DNA from: Lachnospiraceae bacterium
Lineage (GTDB): Bacteria; Bacillota; Clostridia; Lachnospirales; Lachnospiraceae
Assembly (NCBI GenBank): GCA_910575255.1
Contig: CAJTEM010000002.1
Coordinates: 1-64,000 of the forward strand
Length of the DNA stretch: 64,000 nucleotides
Direction of reading: 5' to 3'
Positions 32,823 through 40,823 of the stretch are shown here, in pieces; position 1 is the first letter of the stretch; the number at the start of each line of letters is the position of its first letter. Position numbers and translations under genes: made by a program. The notes below the pieces were generated by a model. The model searched no databases. It was not told where the DNA came from and was given only the letters and a program-made list of their open reading frames with translations.

Positions 32823-34691
32823 TCAGCAATGAATCTTAACCCCGGTCTCAAACTTCTCGTCATCCACGATCACCCGCACATCATAGTCACCGGAAAGCCC
32901 TGCCTTGTTGACACTCAGCATAATCGCCCGCCCGTCCTTGTTGATAAAGGTGCCGCAGCAAAGAGCCTCAAACTTGTTGGCAGCCGTGGAGATATAATAG
33001 CGGTGCTTCTCCTCCCCCTGCTCCAGCATAAGCATCACCAGCTGGCCCTTTTCAAAAACTGCCTTGTAGGTGAAACGGTCATCTTCCTCAATCAGTTCGG
33101 AACCATACTTATCCGGAATCATAACGCCAGAGGTCTCCAGCGGGATATCCGTGTCAAATTCCTTCGTCACTCCCATGGAACCCAAAAATACCCCCTTGCC
33201 CATGGTAAGATTATCCTGGTCATGATACAGATGCAGTTTCTCTGCCCGATAGAAGTTCCCTTCCACCTCCAGTTCCATCATCACCTGGTCATCTAACACC
33301 TCCACCGTGATACTCCTGGTGGACACATCCGGATCATCCTGCATCAATGCAGCAAACTGCTCAGAGGCCACTCCCTTATAATACTGAATACCGCCGGAAT
33401 GAACCATATAGTGGCCTTCCTTATAATATTCCACATTGCAGATATAGGAAGAGAAAAACTCCGCTCCCCGCTCCTTACCATACTGCCATACCTGGCGGAT
33501 GGTCATATCATCCGTATTGATCTTATAGCGGACGCCCCGGGAGAAATTGTCCTTGTTCAGGCGGTACTGCTCCCGGATCTTGGAACGGAAATGCCCATTG
33601 TCAAAGCACATCACATCTCCGTCCGGGGTAATCAGGTTTGCATGCTGCTCATACTGCCAGTCAAACTCCCCATCCCCCACAGGAGTAAAGAAATACTTCT
33701 GATACTTCTCCGGCCATCCGGTAGGATCCCCGATAATCCAGTTCAGTTCCCCGCTGTCATAATCAATATTCACCATAGAGTCAATATGACGCCCGGAGAA
33801 AGTGAGCGAATTGGTATTCTTGTCGTACCATACCGCATTGTTGTGGAACCAGTCATGGGCAGACCAGCTTCCCGACTTGCTGCACCCCGGATCCAAAAAC
33901 TTCTTGTAATCCCAGGTCTTTAAGATCTCACCCGTATTCCGGTCCACCAGGACACACATATCCTCCACGGTATCGCTTCTTAAATCCTCGGTCAGAACCA
34001 GCAGGTTGCCGTCCTCCATTTCAAACTGGTCATGGTGATAGCCTCCCGGGATTCCGAACTCCTTATAAATCTTACCCGCCATGCTCATCTCATAAATGCC
34101 GGACATATAATAAGGAATCTGCAGCAAACGGTCTGTGCCCACACAGATATTGCCGTTCTTCAGACGTTTTAAGTCAAATACCACCGGAATATTCAGATAC
34201 CAGCGGATCTCACCCTGATAATCAAAACCTGTTGCCAGCTGAGTCAGAGCCGGGGTGATAATGATAATCTGATCCCGCAGATAGCCGGCTGTGGTATTCA
34301 TATGTATCAGCTTCGGCACATCCTTTCCCAAAGGCTCTGTCTTGATATGGATGGTTTTCTTAAAGCCCCGGTACAGTTCAATCTCCACCGTATTGTCATA
34401 ATCCGCATACAATCCCAGAACCGGCAGAATGTGGGTCTTTGCCCGGGGGAAGGTATGGCTGATATTCCCCTGGGGCTGCTCCTTGCCCAGAACCGTCACC
34501 GTCACAGCGGTCTCCTCCTCGGTCTTGAAAAGCACCACCGCAGCCAAGGGATTGATCAGATACGGATTATACTTCACAAGAGGCTCCTGGATCGTATAAT
34601 TGCCAGCCTCAAACTCCGCCAGCATAGCAGCTTCCGCCTCCGCCTGGCGGGTCAGGATTGACGGCAGGAACGAATACTTAATGGACTCCAT
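32823..34691 (-). CDS. Aryl-sulfate sulfotransferase 2 (cytoplasmic)
   Basis: A 622-residue ASST-family enzyme paralogous along its whole length to the copy at 14,535. The same His/Arg motifs are kept: GYHHDQFEMEDGN, DWFHNNAVWYD, SGRHIDSMVNID, YEQHANLITPDGD, SRGVRYKIN and HYMVHSGG. No signal peptide (N-terminus MESIKYSFLP), so the protein is cytoplasmic. A Cys shared with copy 1 lies 13 residues before the last His (YICNVEYY). AGGAGG precedes the start. It lies 64 nt downstream of DASS transporter 2 in the same orientation, so transporter and enzyme form an operon driven by the operator at 36.3 kb. Confidence 0.92.
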   Translation of the reverse strand: MESIKYSFLPSILTRQAEAEAAMLAEFEAGNYTIQEPLVKYNPYLINPLAAVVLFKTEEETAVTVTVLGKEQPQGNISHTFPRAKTHILPVLGLYADYDNTVEIELYRGFKKTIHIKTEPLGKDVPKLIHMNTTAGYLRDQIIIITPALTQLATGFDYQGEIRWYLNIPVVFDLKRLKNGNICVGTDRLLQIPYYMSGIYEMSMAGKIYKEFGIPGGYHHDQFEMEDGNLLVLTEDLRSDTVEDMCVLVDRNTGEILKTWDYKKFLDPGCSKSGSWSAHDWFHNNAVWYDKNTNSLTFSGRHIDSMVNIDYDSGELNWIIGDPTGWPEKYQKYFFTPVGDGEFDWQYEQHANLITPDGDVMCFDNGHFRSKIREQYRLNKDNFSRGVRYKINTDDMTIRQVWQYGKERGAEFFSSYICNVEYYKEGHYMVHSGGIQYYKGVASEQFAALMQDDPDVSTRSITVEVLDDQVMMELEVEGNFYRAEKLHLYHDQDNLTMGKGVFLGSMGVTKEFDTDIPLETSGVMIPDKYGSELIEEDDRFTYKAVFEKGQLVMLMLEQGEEKHRYYISTAANKFEALCCGTFINKDGRAIMLSVNKAGLSGDYDVRVIVDDEKFETGVKIHC

Positions 34692-34755
34692 AACAAATTC
34701 CTCCTTTTAAGAAAATATAATAAATACTACCCTCAACAGATGAGAGCATTATCAC

Positions 34756-36231
34756 TCAATGAATCAGCGCCGTGGCAAAGGGAATCCCCACCGCAATCAC
34801 CAGAACCAGCTCAATAACCGCAAACATCATGGTATACTTGTAAATCTCCCCGGATTTCAGCCACTCCTTATTGCCATGAATCATAGCCGCAAAGGGCGAG
34901 GCCGAGGGAGTCACGGAAGCGCTTGCCAGCACAAAGATAATAATCAAGGATGTAATCGGCGCCGAATTAATCCCGCTCGACAGGCAGAAGGAGGCGATCA
35001 CCGGCTGCATCAGCATCCCCACCACCAGGCTGTTGCAGATGTTCGTCAACAGCAAAGTGATCACCAGCAGGGCCACATAGAACATCACCAGGGACATGCT
35101 GCTGAAAACCGGGCGCAAAATGGTATTCAGGAATGCGGAAATACCGGTGGACTCATTGGTCAGCACACTTCCCAGAAGAATGGCAGCCGTACAGAGGAAA
35201 AAGGTTCCCCAGGCAAAGCCATTCAGCACCTTGCCAAAAGGCAGCACCGGCTCATGCTTCTCCTTATCCAGGCTGACGCAGCAAAGCAATGCCGTATAGC
35301 CCAGGGCAATCCCGTAATTGTTCACACTCAAAAACTGCATAATCTTCAGCTTTGGCAGCATACTTGGCAGAAGCATGGTGAGAATATAGATCACAAAAGA
35401 CACTGCCATGAACTTCTGATTGCCGTTTAAGGGAGGCAGCGGATTCCTCTTCAGCATCTCCACATCCAGATTCTTAAGCTTGGACACATCCGGCCTCAGC
35501 ACATATTTACAGAAGAGAACAATCACCGCGATAGACACAAAGCCGTACACCAGAGCCACCGCCAGATAGGCCGCATTATTGATGATCACCTTGCTGCCCA
35601 TATTCTCCGTAATCCCGGCGTAGTTACCGATCAGAGCCAGGGAATTCCCGCTGTACGGCGGAACCGGAAACCCCAGGAGTGTGGCAATGGCCACCAGAAT
35701 CAGCATAATCGTAGGATATTTCTCCCCCTTCTCAATGCCGATCTCCTGGAAAATATCATAAAGCACTGGCCAGAACAAAAAGATCGGAGAAAAAGGCCCC
35801 ACAAAAGCAGCCATCAGCATGGCTCCTACCATCAACATGGCGGTAAACACCCAGGGGCGTCCATTATTGATCTTCATGGTCAGAAAAAAACGCCCGATAT
35901 AGGCAGTCAGCTTATTGTAGACCATCGAATTCATGACAATCATCAAAAACAGCATCTGAATCACTACCGGATTCCCAAAGGCAGCGGACAGCACCTGGTT
36001 CATAGGCCCATAGCTGGACACCCCGATCATAAAGATACTTAAAAGACTTGACCAGACCGGATCCACCGTCGTCCACAGATATAAGGTTCCGATAAACACC
36101 CCGATAATCTCCATACCTACAGGAGTGACTTCCGGAAGATGAAGTGGAAGGTAACGAAACAAAAACATAATGGCCACACCCACCAGAGAGTGGACCGCCC
36201 GTCGGCTGATTGAAGCAGAAGAATTGCTCAT
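34756..36231 (-). CDS. DASS-type anion transporter 2 (SLC13/CitT-like)
   Basis: A 491-residue polytopic carrier, the same length as the paralogue at 11,407 and colinear with it: LPEVTPVGMEI, LRPDVSKLKNLDVE, NPLPPL, LTNESTGISAFL, LTNICNSLVVG and TPSASPFAAMIHGNKEW. The start at 36,231 follows GGAGG; upstream in-frame codons run through the operator and are rejected. Co-transcribed with assT2. Inferred role: import or exchange of an organic sulfate anion used by the sulfotransferase. Some DASS carriers are exchangers, which would suit substrate-product antiport. Confidence 0.87.
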   Translation of the reverse strand: MSNSSASISRRAVHSLVGVAIMFLFRYLPLHLPEVTPVGMEIIGVFIGTLYLWTTVDPVWSSLLSIFMIGVSSYGPMNQVLSAAFGNPVVIQMLFLMIVMNSMVYNKLTAYIGRFFLTMKINNGRPWVFTAMLMVGAMLMAAFVGPFSPIFLFWPVLYDIFQEIGIEKGEKYPTIMLILVAIATLLGFPVPPYSGNSLALIGNYAGITENMGSKVIINNAAYLAVALVYGFVSIAVIVLFCKYVLRPDVSKLKNLDVEMLKRNPLPPLNGNQKFMAVSFVIYILTMLLPSMLPKLKIMQFLSVNNYGIALGYTALLCCVSLDKEKHEPVLPFGKVLNGFAWGTFFLCTAAILLGSVLTNESTGISAFLNTILRPVFSSMSLVMFYVALLVITLLLTNICNSLVVGMLMQPVIASFCLSSGINSAPITSLIIIFVLASASVTPSASPFAAMIHGNKEWLKSGEIYKYTMMFAVIELVLVIAVGIPFATALIH

Positions 36232-36268
36232 TAGTAAATACCTCCATTTCTTTTTTATTCCTGTTATT

Positions 36269-36310
36269 ATTTTAACATCCATTTGTCCAATATAGCATAA
36301 CATATGTTAA
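36269..36310 (-). promoter_or_regulatory. CRP/FNR-type operator and promoter of DASS2-assT2
   Basis: Plus-strand ATAACATATGTTAA (36297-36310); on the minus strand its centre is exactly 29 nt upstream of a TAAAAT -10 box (36269-36274). It lies in the divergent region before the CRP/FNR gene. Confidence 0.8.
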
Positions 36311-36443
36311 GTTTTTGAAAAAATATGGTAAAACTCTCTAAACAGTGGTATACTGTTTCCAGACGAGCTTTTGTACAGCATTCCATTCATTCTCGAGTAA
36401 TCCATGCTGTACCAGGAATTTCAATAAGGATGGTAATCGTATT

Positions 36444-37130
36444 ATGGAAACAAAATACGGAGTATTTGATTGCTTTTTTACCTATGGGGAACGAATTGTG
36501 GTAGAAAAGAACAAGATTATCTATGCCCCGGACAATAAAGCCCAGTCAGACTCCCTCTACTTTCTGGAATCCGGGCTGGTGGCTCTGATGAGCTATTCCC
36601 GGGGAGGCGAGGAACGGGTATATCTCTATATGAAGGGACCGCGGATCATTTCCTTTATGTCTCTTTTGCTGGACGCCACCAACTGCCAGGAAATCACTGG
36701 CAATGCCATACCCAGCCACTTAGTCCAGATGACCAAAACCCGCTGTGTGCTTTACCGGATGCAGGGATCCGTCTTCCGCAGACTTTTAGACGAGGATCTG
36801 AAATTCAACCGCCTGATGCTGCAGGCAACTGCCTCCAATTTCCAGGAGGTCTTAAGCCATTTCCAGCAGGCTTTAGAGGACAGCGCCAGTGTTCGTCTGT
36901 GCCGCCTGCTCCTGGATTTCTACATCACCAGAGACGGCAAAAAGTTTCTTCCCAAAACCATGAGCTTCTTGGAGATGTCTAAATACTTAGGCACCCATCC
37001 TGTCACGGTCTCCCGCATTGTGGCTATCCTGAAAAAAGAAGGCTGCATTGCCAAAGAACAGGGTTATGTAGTAATCCGGGATGAAAACCGGCTGCAGGAA
37101 ATGATTGAAAACGGAATTGATATTAAATAA
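36444..37130 (+). CDS. CRP/FNR-family regulator, CprK-like
   Basis: A 228-residue regulator with an N-terminal cyclic-nucleotide-binding-type beta-roll (KNKIIYAPDNKAQSDSLYFL, then SGLVALMSYSRGGEERVYLY), a long dimer helix (NFQEVLSHFQQALEDSAS), and a C-terminal winged helix with recognition helix THPVTVSRIVAILKK. The HPVTVSR helix and the ~230-residue length resemble CprK, the phenol-responsive activator of Desulfitobacterium (from memory). No N-terminal Cys cluster for an FNR iron-sulfur centre. The start at 36,444 follows AAGGATGG. Its gene is divergent from DASS2-assT2 and it is the obvious candidate for the four shared operators. Confidence 0.88.
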   Translation: METKYGVFDCFFTYGERIVVEKNKIIYAPDNKAQSDSLYFLESGLVALMSYSRGGEERVYLYMKGPRIISFMSLLLDATNCQEITGNAIPSHLVQMTKTRCVLYRMQGSVFRRLLDEDLKFNRLMLQATASNFQEVLSHFQQALEDSASVRLCRLLLDFYITRDGKKFLPKTMSFLEMSKYLGTHPVTVSRIVAILKKEGCIAKEQGYVVIRDENRLQEMIENGIDIK

Positions 37131-37141
37131 AATCCGACCAA

Positions 37142-37195
37142 AAAGCTGCCCTGTCAGCCCAAATACCCATACAGCCGACAGGACAGCTTTTCCCA
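37142..37195. terminator. Bidirectional terminator between the regulator and PRTase-like genes
   Basis: AAAAAGCTG-CCCTGTC pairs with GACAGG-ACAGCTTTT around a ~22-nt loop, with A-run and T-run on opposite sides; the two flanking genes converge. Confidence 0.75.
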
Positions 37196-37214
37196 CTCAA
37201 AAGTTCAGAACTCC

Positions 37215-37943
37215 TTAATCCAGAACCGTGTACCCATAGCTGTTGACAATCGCATCCAGTTTCACACCATTCTGACAATCCGGACAATTGGCAGGATCGG
37301 AAAGTCTGAAATCCGGCAGATCCGTCACGTCAAACACAGAATTCACCGGATAGCCGTCAATCTCATCCACAGCTGAGAAAACCACAGAGATCCCCTCAAT
37401 GATACCGCCATAGGAATTAATGCAGCGGATACTCTTGGCAATGGTCCTGCCGGACATCGCAGTTGCAAGAACCACCAGCACATGCTTATCCTTTAGCATA
37501 GGACGGATATTATCCCGCACCACCATCTGACCTGCAGAGTCAAATTCCGGGGTAATGATATAACTGGTATGATGGCTGTTCAAGGTAGTAACTCCCACAT
37601 TGGAAAGTTCCTCTGCCACATAAGCCCCGATCACCTCACACCCATCCATACAGATAATCGTATCAATAGGAGTCTTGGTAGCCAGAGAAGCCATCATCTG
37701 CTGCATCTCTGCACCGGCAAGGGAAATATTCCCGGCCAAATTCTCCAGGTTTACCCGCTTCACATAGCGGGACACCATGGCCTTCGCCACCTCCTGCGCA
37801 TCCTTGCGGCGCATTTTCAAAGAGGTCATGTCAATATAATAGTTAATATGAAAACGATCCGAGGAAAAGTGTCCCTTTGTAACCTTCAGCATTACCTCAG
37901 GATGTTCCTTTGCATAGATTTTTATTGGTTTCTGCATACTCAT
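37215..37943 (-). CDS. Phosphoribosyltransferase-like protein (orotate PRTase fold)
   Basis: A 242-residue protein with a type I phosphoribosyltransferase fold: the hood and core include TPIDTIICMDGCEVIGAYVA and a PRPP-loop-like VLVVLATAMSGRTI (near 155-168), where the usual acidic pair plus TGGS is altered to ATAMSGRT. The C-terminus has a CPDC pair (NCPDCQNG). AGGAGG precedes the start at 37,943. It converges on the CRP/FNR gene and its own promoter carries the same operator, so it appears to belong to the sulfotransferase regulon. Its substrate is unknown; I would not call it pyrE. Confidence 0.75.
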   Translation of the reverse strand: MSMQKPIKIYAKEHPEVMLKVTKGHFSSDRFHINYYIDMTSLKMRRKDAQEVAKAMVSRYVKRVNLENLAGNISLAGAEMQQMMASLATKTPIDTIICMDGCEVIGAYVAEELSNVGVTTLNSHHTSYIITPEFDSAGQMVVRDNIRPMLKDKHVLVVLATAMSGRTIAKSIRCINSYGGIIEGISVVFSAVDEIDGYPVNSVFDVTDLPDFRLSDPANCPDCQNGVKLDAIVNSYGYTVLD

Positions 37944-37974
37944 AGCCGATACCTCCTGTGATATTCTTATAGTC

Positions 37975-38016
37975 AGCGTACCGCAAAAACCACAAAAAAT
38001 CCATAACAAAGGTTAA
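37975..38016 (-). promoter_or_regulatory. CRP/FNR-type operator and promoter of the PRTase-like gene
   Basis: Plus-strand ATAACAAAGGTTAA (38003-38016); on the minus strand the centre is 29 nt upstream of TACGCT (37975-37980), a TAxxxT -10 hexamer. The -10 is weak, so the assignment rests mainly on the repeat and spacing. Confidence 0.6.
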
Positions 38017-38034
38017 TAAACCGGAAACATTCTT

Positions 38035-38253
38035 TCATTTTTGTTCCGCAGTCAATGCTTTCTGCATTTCCCTCTTTCTTTTGGTAATCAGCCCTCCGAT
38101 TCTGCCGCTTTCCTTAGAAGTCAGGCTTCGCCAGCCGCTTTCCAGGACCCTGGCTCCCAGCCCCAGTTCCTCGGCAATCTCAAACTTCAGCTGCTCCTCC
38201 GGTGTCATGTTGTTTATGTCGAACGGTTTCTTTGCTTTCTTACTTTTAGGCAT
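38035..38253 (-). CDS. Small acid-soluble spore protein, alpha/beta type
   Basis: A 72-residue SASP of the Clostridia type: FEIAEELGLGARVLESGWRS, then SLTSKESGRIGGLITKRKRE. These coat and protect DNA in the dormant spore, changing its conformation and UV chemistry. Lys-rich ends and the ESGRIGG core are diagnostic. Monocistronic. The ribosome binding site AAGGAG is partly inside a 9-bp hairpin formed by the 5' leader (38,260-38,296), and expression is expected only in the forespore. Confidence 0.85.
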   Translation of the reverse strand: MPKSKKAKKPFDINNMTPEEQLKFEIAEELGLGARVLESGWRSLTSKESGRIGGLITKRKREMQKALTAEQK

Positions 38254-38259
38254 AATAAA

Positions 38260-38296
38260 GGCATACTCCTTTCCGTTATTTCCCTAAGAGTATGCC
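38260..38296 (-). promoter_or_regulatory. Hairpin covering the SASP ribosome binding site
   Basis: GGCATACTC (38260-38268) pairs with GAGTATGCC (38288-38296). On the mRNA the 3' arm contains the GAG of the AAGGAG ribosome binding site, so the structure could limit translation. Confidence 0.5.
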
Positions 38297-38336
38297 CTTT
38301 GCTATCTGTACTTATACAAAATATCCGGTTCTGTTA

Positions 38337-38531
38337 TCAATCAGATTCCATGGGAATAATAATCGCCGCTATCAGATAAGCCAAAATACTCATACCGGCC
38401 CAACAGGTTAACAGCACCCAGATCAGTCGGATCAGGGTCGGATCCACGTCCAGATATTCTCCCAGACCTCCGCATACCCCACAAATCATCTTGTCCTTAC
38501 TGGAACGATGTAATCTCCGGTTTCTATCCAT
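38337..38531 (-). CDS. PspC-domain membrane protein
   Basis: A 64-residue PspC protein: cytoplasmic N-terminus, the motif MICGVCGGLGEYLDVDPTLI and one or two membrane segments (RLIWVLLTCWAGMSILAYLI). PspC domains act in envelope-stress responses, often with DUF4097 or toast-rack proteins, as here. It lies 40 nt downstream of the DUF4097 gene and is likely the last gene of the PadR-DUF1700-DUF4097-PspC operon. Confidence 0.9.
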   Translation of the reverse strand: MDRNRRLHRSSKDKMICGVCGGLGEYLDVDPTLIRLIWVLLTCWAGMSILAYLIAAIIIPMESD

Positions 38532-38571
38532 GATTCTTTCTCCTTTCGCTCTTTTATTGCCAATCCGCCTG

Positions 38572-39495
38572 CTACGGAGTGTCTGACTCTTCTTCCCGAT
38601 AGCTTACCACAATATTCCCTGCTGAGCATTCCAGCTCTGCCCTCTTTCCGGCAGAATTATCCAGCACTTCTTTATGGTGCAGCCCCAGATATTCTGCAGG
38701 CTGATCATCTTCCAGGACGATCCTTCCCGCCTGGCACTCCAATTCATAATTAAAGTCTTCCTTTTTCCCCTTCAGGGTAAGAAGAATCTCTCCCAGATCG
38801 CTGTCCGCAGATACCTTTTTCGCCACATCCGCCTGACAGATGATCTGCCCTGCATCTACCTCCAGCTCCAAATCATCAGCCTCTCCATGTCTTACTGCTG
38901 CCATTCCTGCCTTCACCTCCACAGAGAGTTCTCTCGCCCTCAGGATCTCTGCCTGGAATTCTCCGGCGTTTACTTCTATGTCTGCCTTTTCCAGGTAGCA
39001 TCCGACAGGCACCAGGATGGTAATGGTATTATGAAAGTTTTCGTTCTTCCTCCAATTTCTCAAGCTCCCGTCAATCTTCAGTGTATCTCCTTCCTGCCTG
39101 TACTCATAATCTTCTCCGTCATCCCCTATCGCGATCCTTACCTGGCCGTCTTCCAGCTCTGCGGATTCCTGAAAAAATACGGTTCCTGTAATCTCTGCCT
39201 CCAGCTTGCGGATATCCTCGTACTGGCTTGCTGCTTTTAGGGGAAGCTCTGTGTCCCCTGGTTCTGCTGTTTCTTCCTCCCGGAACACGATAGTCTCCGT
39301 CACATCTGTCCCACGCTTTGCCTGCGGGAATTCGTCCGTCCATTCCTCATAATCACAATCCCATCGGTCTGCCTCTCTCAAAGCCTGTCCCAGATAATGG
39401 CTTCCTCCCATCATTGCCCCTGCTGTTATAATTCCGATACCCAGCAGACAGAAAAACACAGAAAAAATCGTCATCCATTTTATCAGCTTCTTCAT
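38572..39495 (-). CDS. DUF4097 beta-strand-repeat membrane protein
   Basis: A 307-residue protein with an N-terminal membrane anchor (residues ~8-30) and an extracytoplasmic beta-repeat domain (VEVKAGMAAVRHGEADDLEL, then GRIVLEDDQPAEYLG), characteristic of DUF4097/toast-rack proteins. It overlaps the DUF1700 gene by 4 nt. Such proteins are paired with PspC and PadR/HAAS proteins in envelope-stress operons. The exact role is unknown. Confidence 0.85.
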   Translation of the reverse strand: MKKLIKWMTIFSVFFCLLGIGIITAGAMMGGSHYLGQALREADRWDCDYEEWTDEFPQAKRGTDVTETIVFREEETAEPGDTELPLKAASQYEDIRKLEAEITGTVFFQESAELEDGQVRIAIGDDGEDYEYRQEGDTLKIDGSLRNWRKNENFHNTITILVPVGCYLEKADIEVNAGEFQAEILRARELSVEVKAGMAAVRHGEADDLELEVDAGQIICQADVAKKVSADSDLGEILLTLKGKKEDFNYELECQAGRIVLEDDQPAEYLGLHHKEVLDNSAGKRAELECSAGNIVVSYREEESDTP

Positions 39496-40310
39496 GTTCT
39501 GTCTCTCCTTCCTCGATACAGCAGCCGGTTAATCCAGTTGACTACACTGCACAGGCAAAAGGGAACCAGCTTCCCATATACCAGCACTGAGACAGCCACC
39601 CCCAGACAAGCCAGCCCCAGAACAAACACTCCGCAGCCGATAATCAATACTCCGCTCCAGGGATAGGCAAACAGCATCCCGGCTCCTAACACCAGCAATG
39701 CTGCTGCGCCGATCCACGCTGCTGCAGTCAATACCCCTGCCAGGAGCACAACGGCTATCAGCAGAGTCAGGAAACCGGCTGCTACTCCGACAATTCCTCC
39801 TCCCAATCCCAACAGAACCGGTGAAAGCACGCAAATCAACGCCAAAATGAGAATTATCTTCAGTACCTGGCTTCCTGCACTGCCTTTTGACAATAAGCCG
39901 CCTCTGTGCCTTCCCTGTTCCCTGCCCTCCCCTGAATATACTCCTTCTTCTCCCTGGATCCAATCGGAGGAATGGGAATTCCAGAATCGATCCTTCGCAT
40001 TTCTCTGTCCGTCCGAATCCCCCAGGCCCCTATGACGCTCTGCCACCTGAAATCTGGGATCCCGAAACCGTTCATCCTGATAACCACTTTCCGTAAATTC
40101 CCCTCCGCTATCCAGATCGCCCCTCAGATCTGCCCGAATAATCGCAGCCACTCTCTCCGGACTGCCGAACTCCCGAATCACATCTTCCTCCTGTTCCTCA
40201 CCTGCATCTTCCAGATAATCCCGATAATAAGCAATGGCGTCTGCTTTCTCCTCCTCGGGGATATCTTGCAGAAGATATTCCAACTCTCTTATAAATTCCC
40301 TTCTGTTCAT
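39492..40310 (-). CDS. DUF1700/HAAS-domain membrane protein
   Basis: A 272-residue protein. The N-terminal HAAS/DUF1700 helical domain (REFIRELEYLLQDIPEEEKA, then YRDYLEDAGEEQEEDVIREFG) is followed by a variable linker and about five membrane segments (residues ~155-255). HAAS proteins are thought to partner PadR-type regulators. It overlaps the PadR gene stop by 1 nt and DUF4097 by 4 nt. Confidence 0.88.
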   Translation of the reverse strand: MNRREFIRELEYLLQDIPEEEKADAIAYYRDYLEDAGEEQEEDVIREFGSPERVAAIIRADLRGDLDSGGEFTESGYQDERFRDPRFQVAERHRGLGDSDGQRNAKDRFWNSHSSDWIQGEEGVYSGEGREQGRHRGGLLSKGSAGSQVLKIILILALICVLSPVLLGLGGGIVGVAAGFLTLLIAVVLLAGVLTAAAWIGAAALLVLGAGMLFAYPWSGVLIIGCGVFVLGLACLGVAVSVLVYGKLVPFCLCSVVNWINRLLYRGRRDRT

Positions 40311-40627
40311 CAGTCCGCCTCCTCAAGTATCCTGGAAATCTTCCGGGAATAGCTGCTCCACTCTCCACGATACAGATTCAGCTGCAGCCTCCCGCTCTCC
40401 GTAATCCGATAATATCTCCGGTTCCTGCCGTCAATCGCCATATCATAGCTTTCCAGACATTCTTCCTTCAGAAGTCTTCTCAGCACCGGATATAAAGTGG
40501 ATTCCGAGATATCAATGGCTCCCCGGACATCCTGGGTGATCTTATAGCCATAAGTCCCCTGCTGCTCCCGCGACACTACCGCAAGCACGATCGCATCCAA
40601 AAGCGCTGCTCCTGTATTAAATACCAT
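40310..40627 (-). CDS. PadR-family transcriptional regulator
   Basis: A 105-residue PadR regulator: winged helix with GTYGYKITQDVRGAIDISES, TLYPVLRRLLKEE and the wing RRYYRITESGR. Short (PadR-s2) class. First gene of the operon. Its promoter contains an AT-rich palindrome in the spacer, the expected place for autorepression. It presumably responds to a membrane or envelope signal through the HAAS partner, which is inference from family context. Confidence 0.92.
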   Translation of the reverse strand: MVFNTGAALLDAIVLAVVSREQQGTYGYKITQDVRGAIDISESTLYPVLRRLLKEECLESYDMAIDGRNRRYYRITESGRLQLNLYRGEWSSYSRKISRILEEAD

Positions 40628-40693
40628 GATTTCTCTCCTGTTCTGAGTCCTGTTTCCATATATTTACTTCTATAATACTGTTTGTTTTTCCAT

Positions 40694-40724
40694 ATTATAT
40701 ATCATATAATATTATTTGTCAAGC
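40694..40724 (-). promoter_or_regulatory. Promoter and PadR-type palindrome of the padR operon
   Basis: On the minus strand TTGACA (40719-40724), 17-nt spacer, TATAAT (40696-40701). The spacer and -10 hold the palindrome ATATTATAT-ATC-ATATAATAT, suited to repressor binding over the core promoter. Confidence 0.75.
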
Positions 40725-40823
40725 ATCTATAATTCATAATCCACGACAAAACAATCCATTTAGTTAAGTTTTTCCAGACGGTACGCCATGGAACAAGGAA
40801 CGGGAAGCGGCCGGCATGCATCG

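Noticed and set aside
36297-36310. Rex-type redox operator
   Set aside because: Rex sites are TTGTTAA-N4-TTAACAA, with half-sites in the opposite orientation to the ATAAC-N4-GTTAA seen here.
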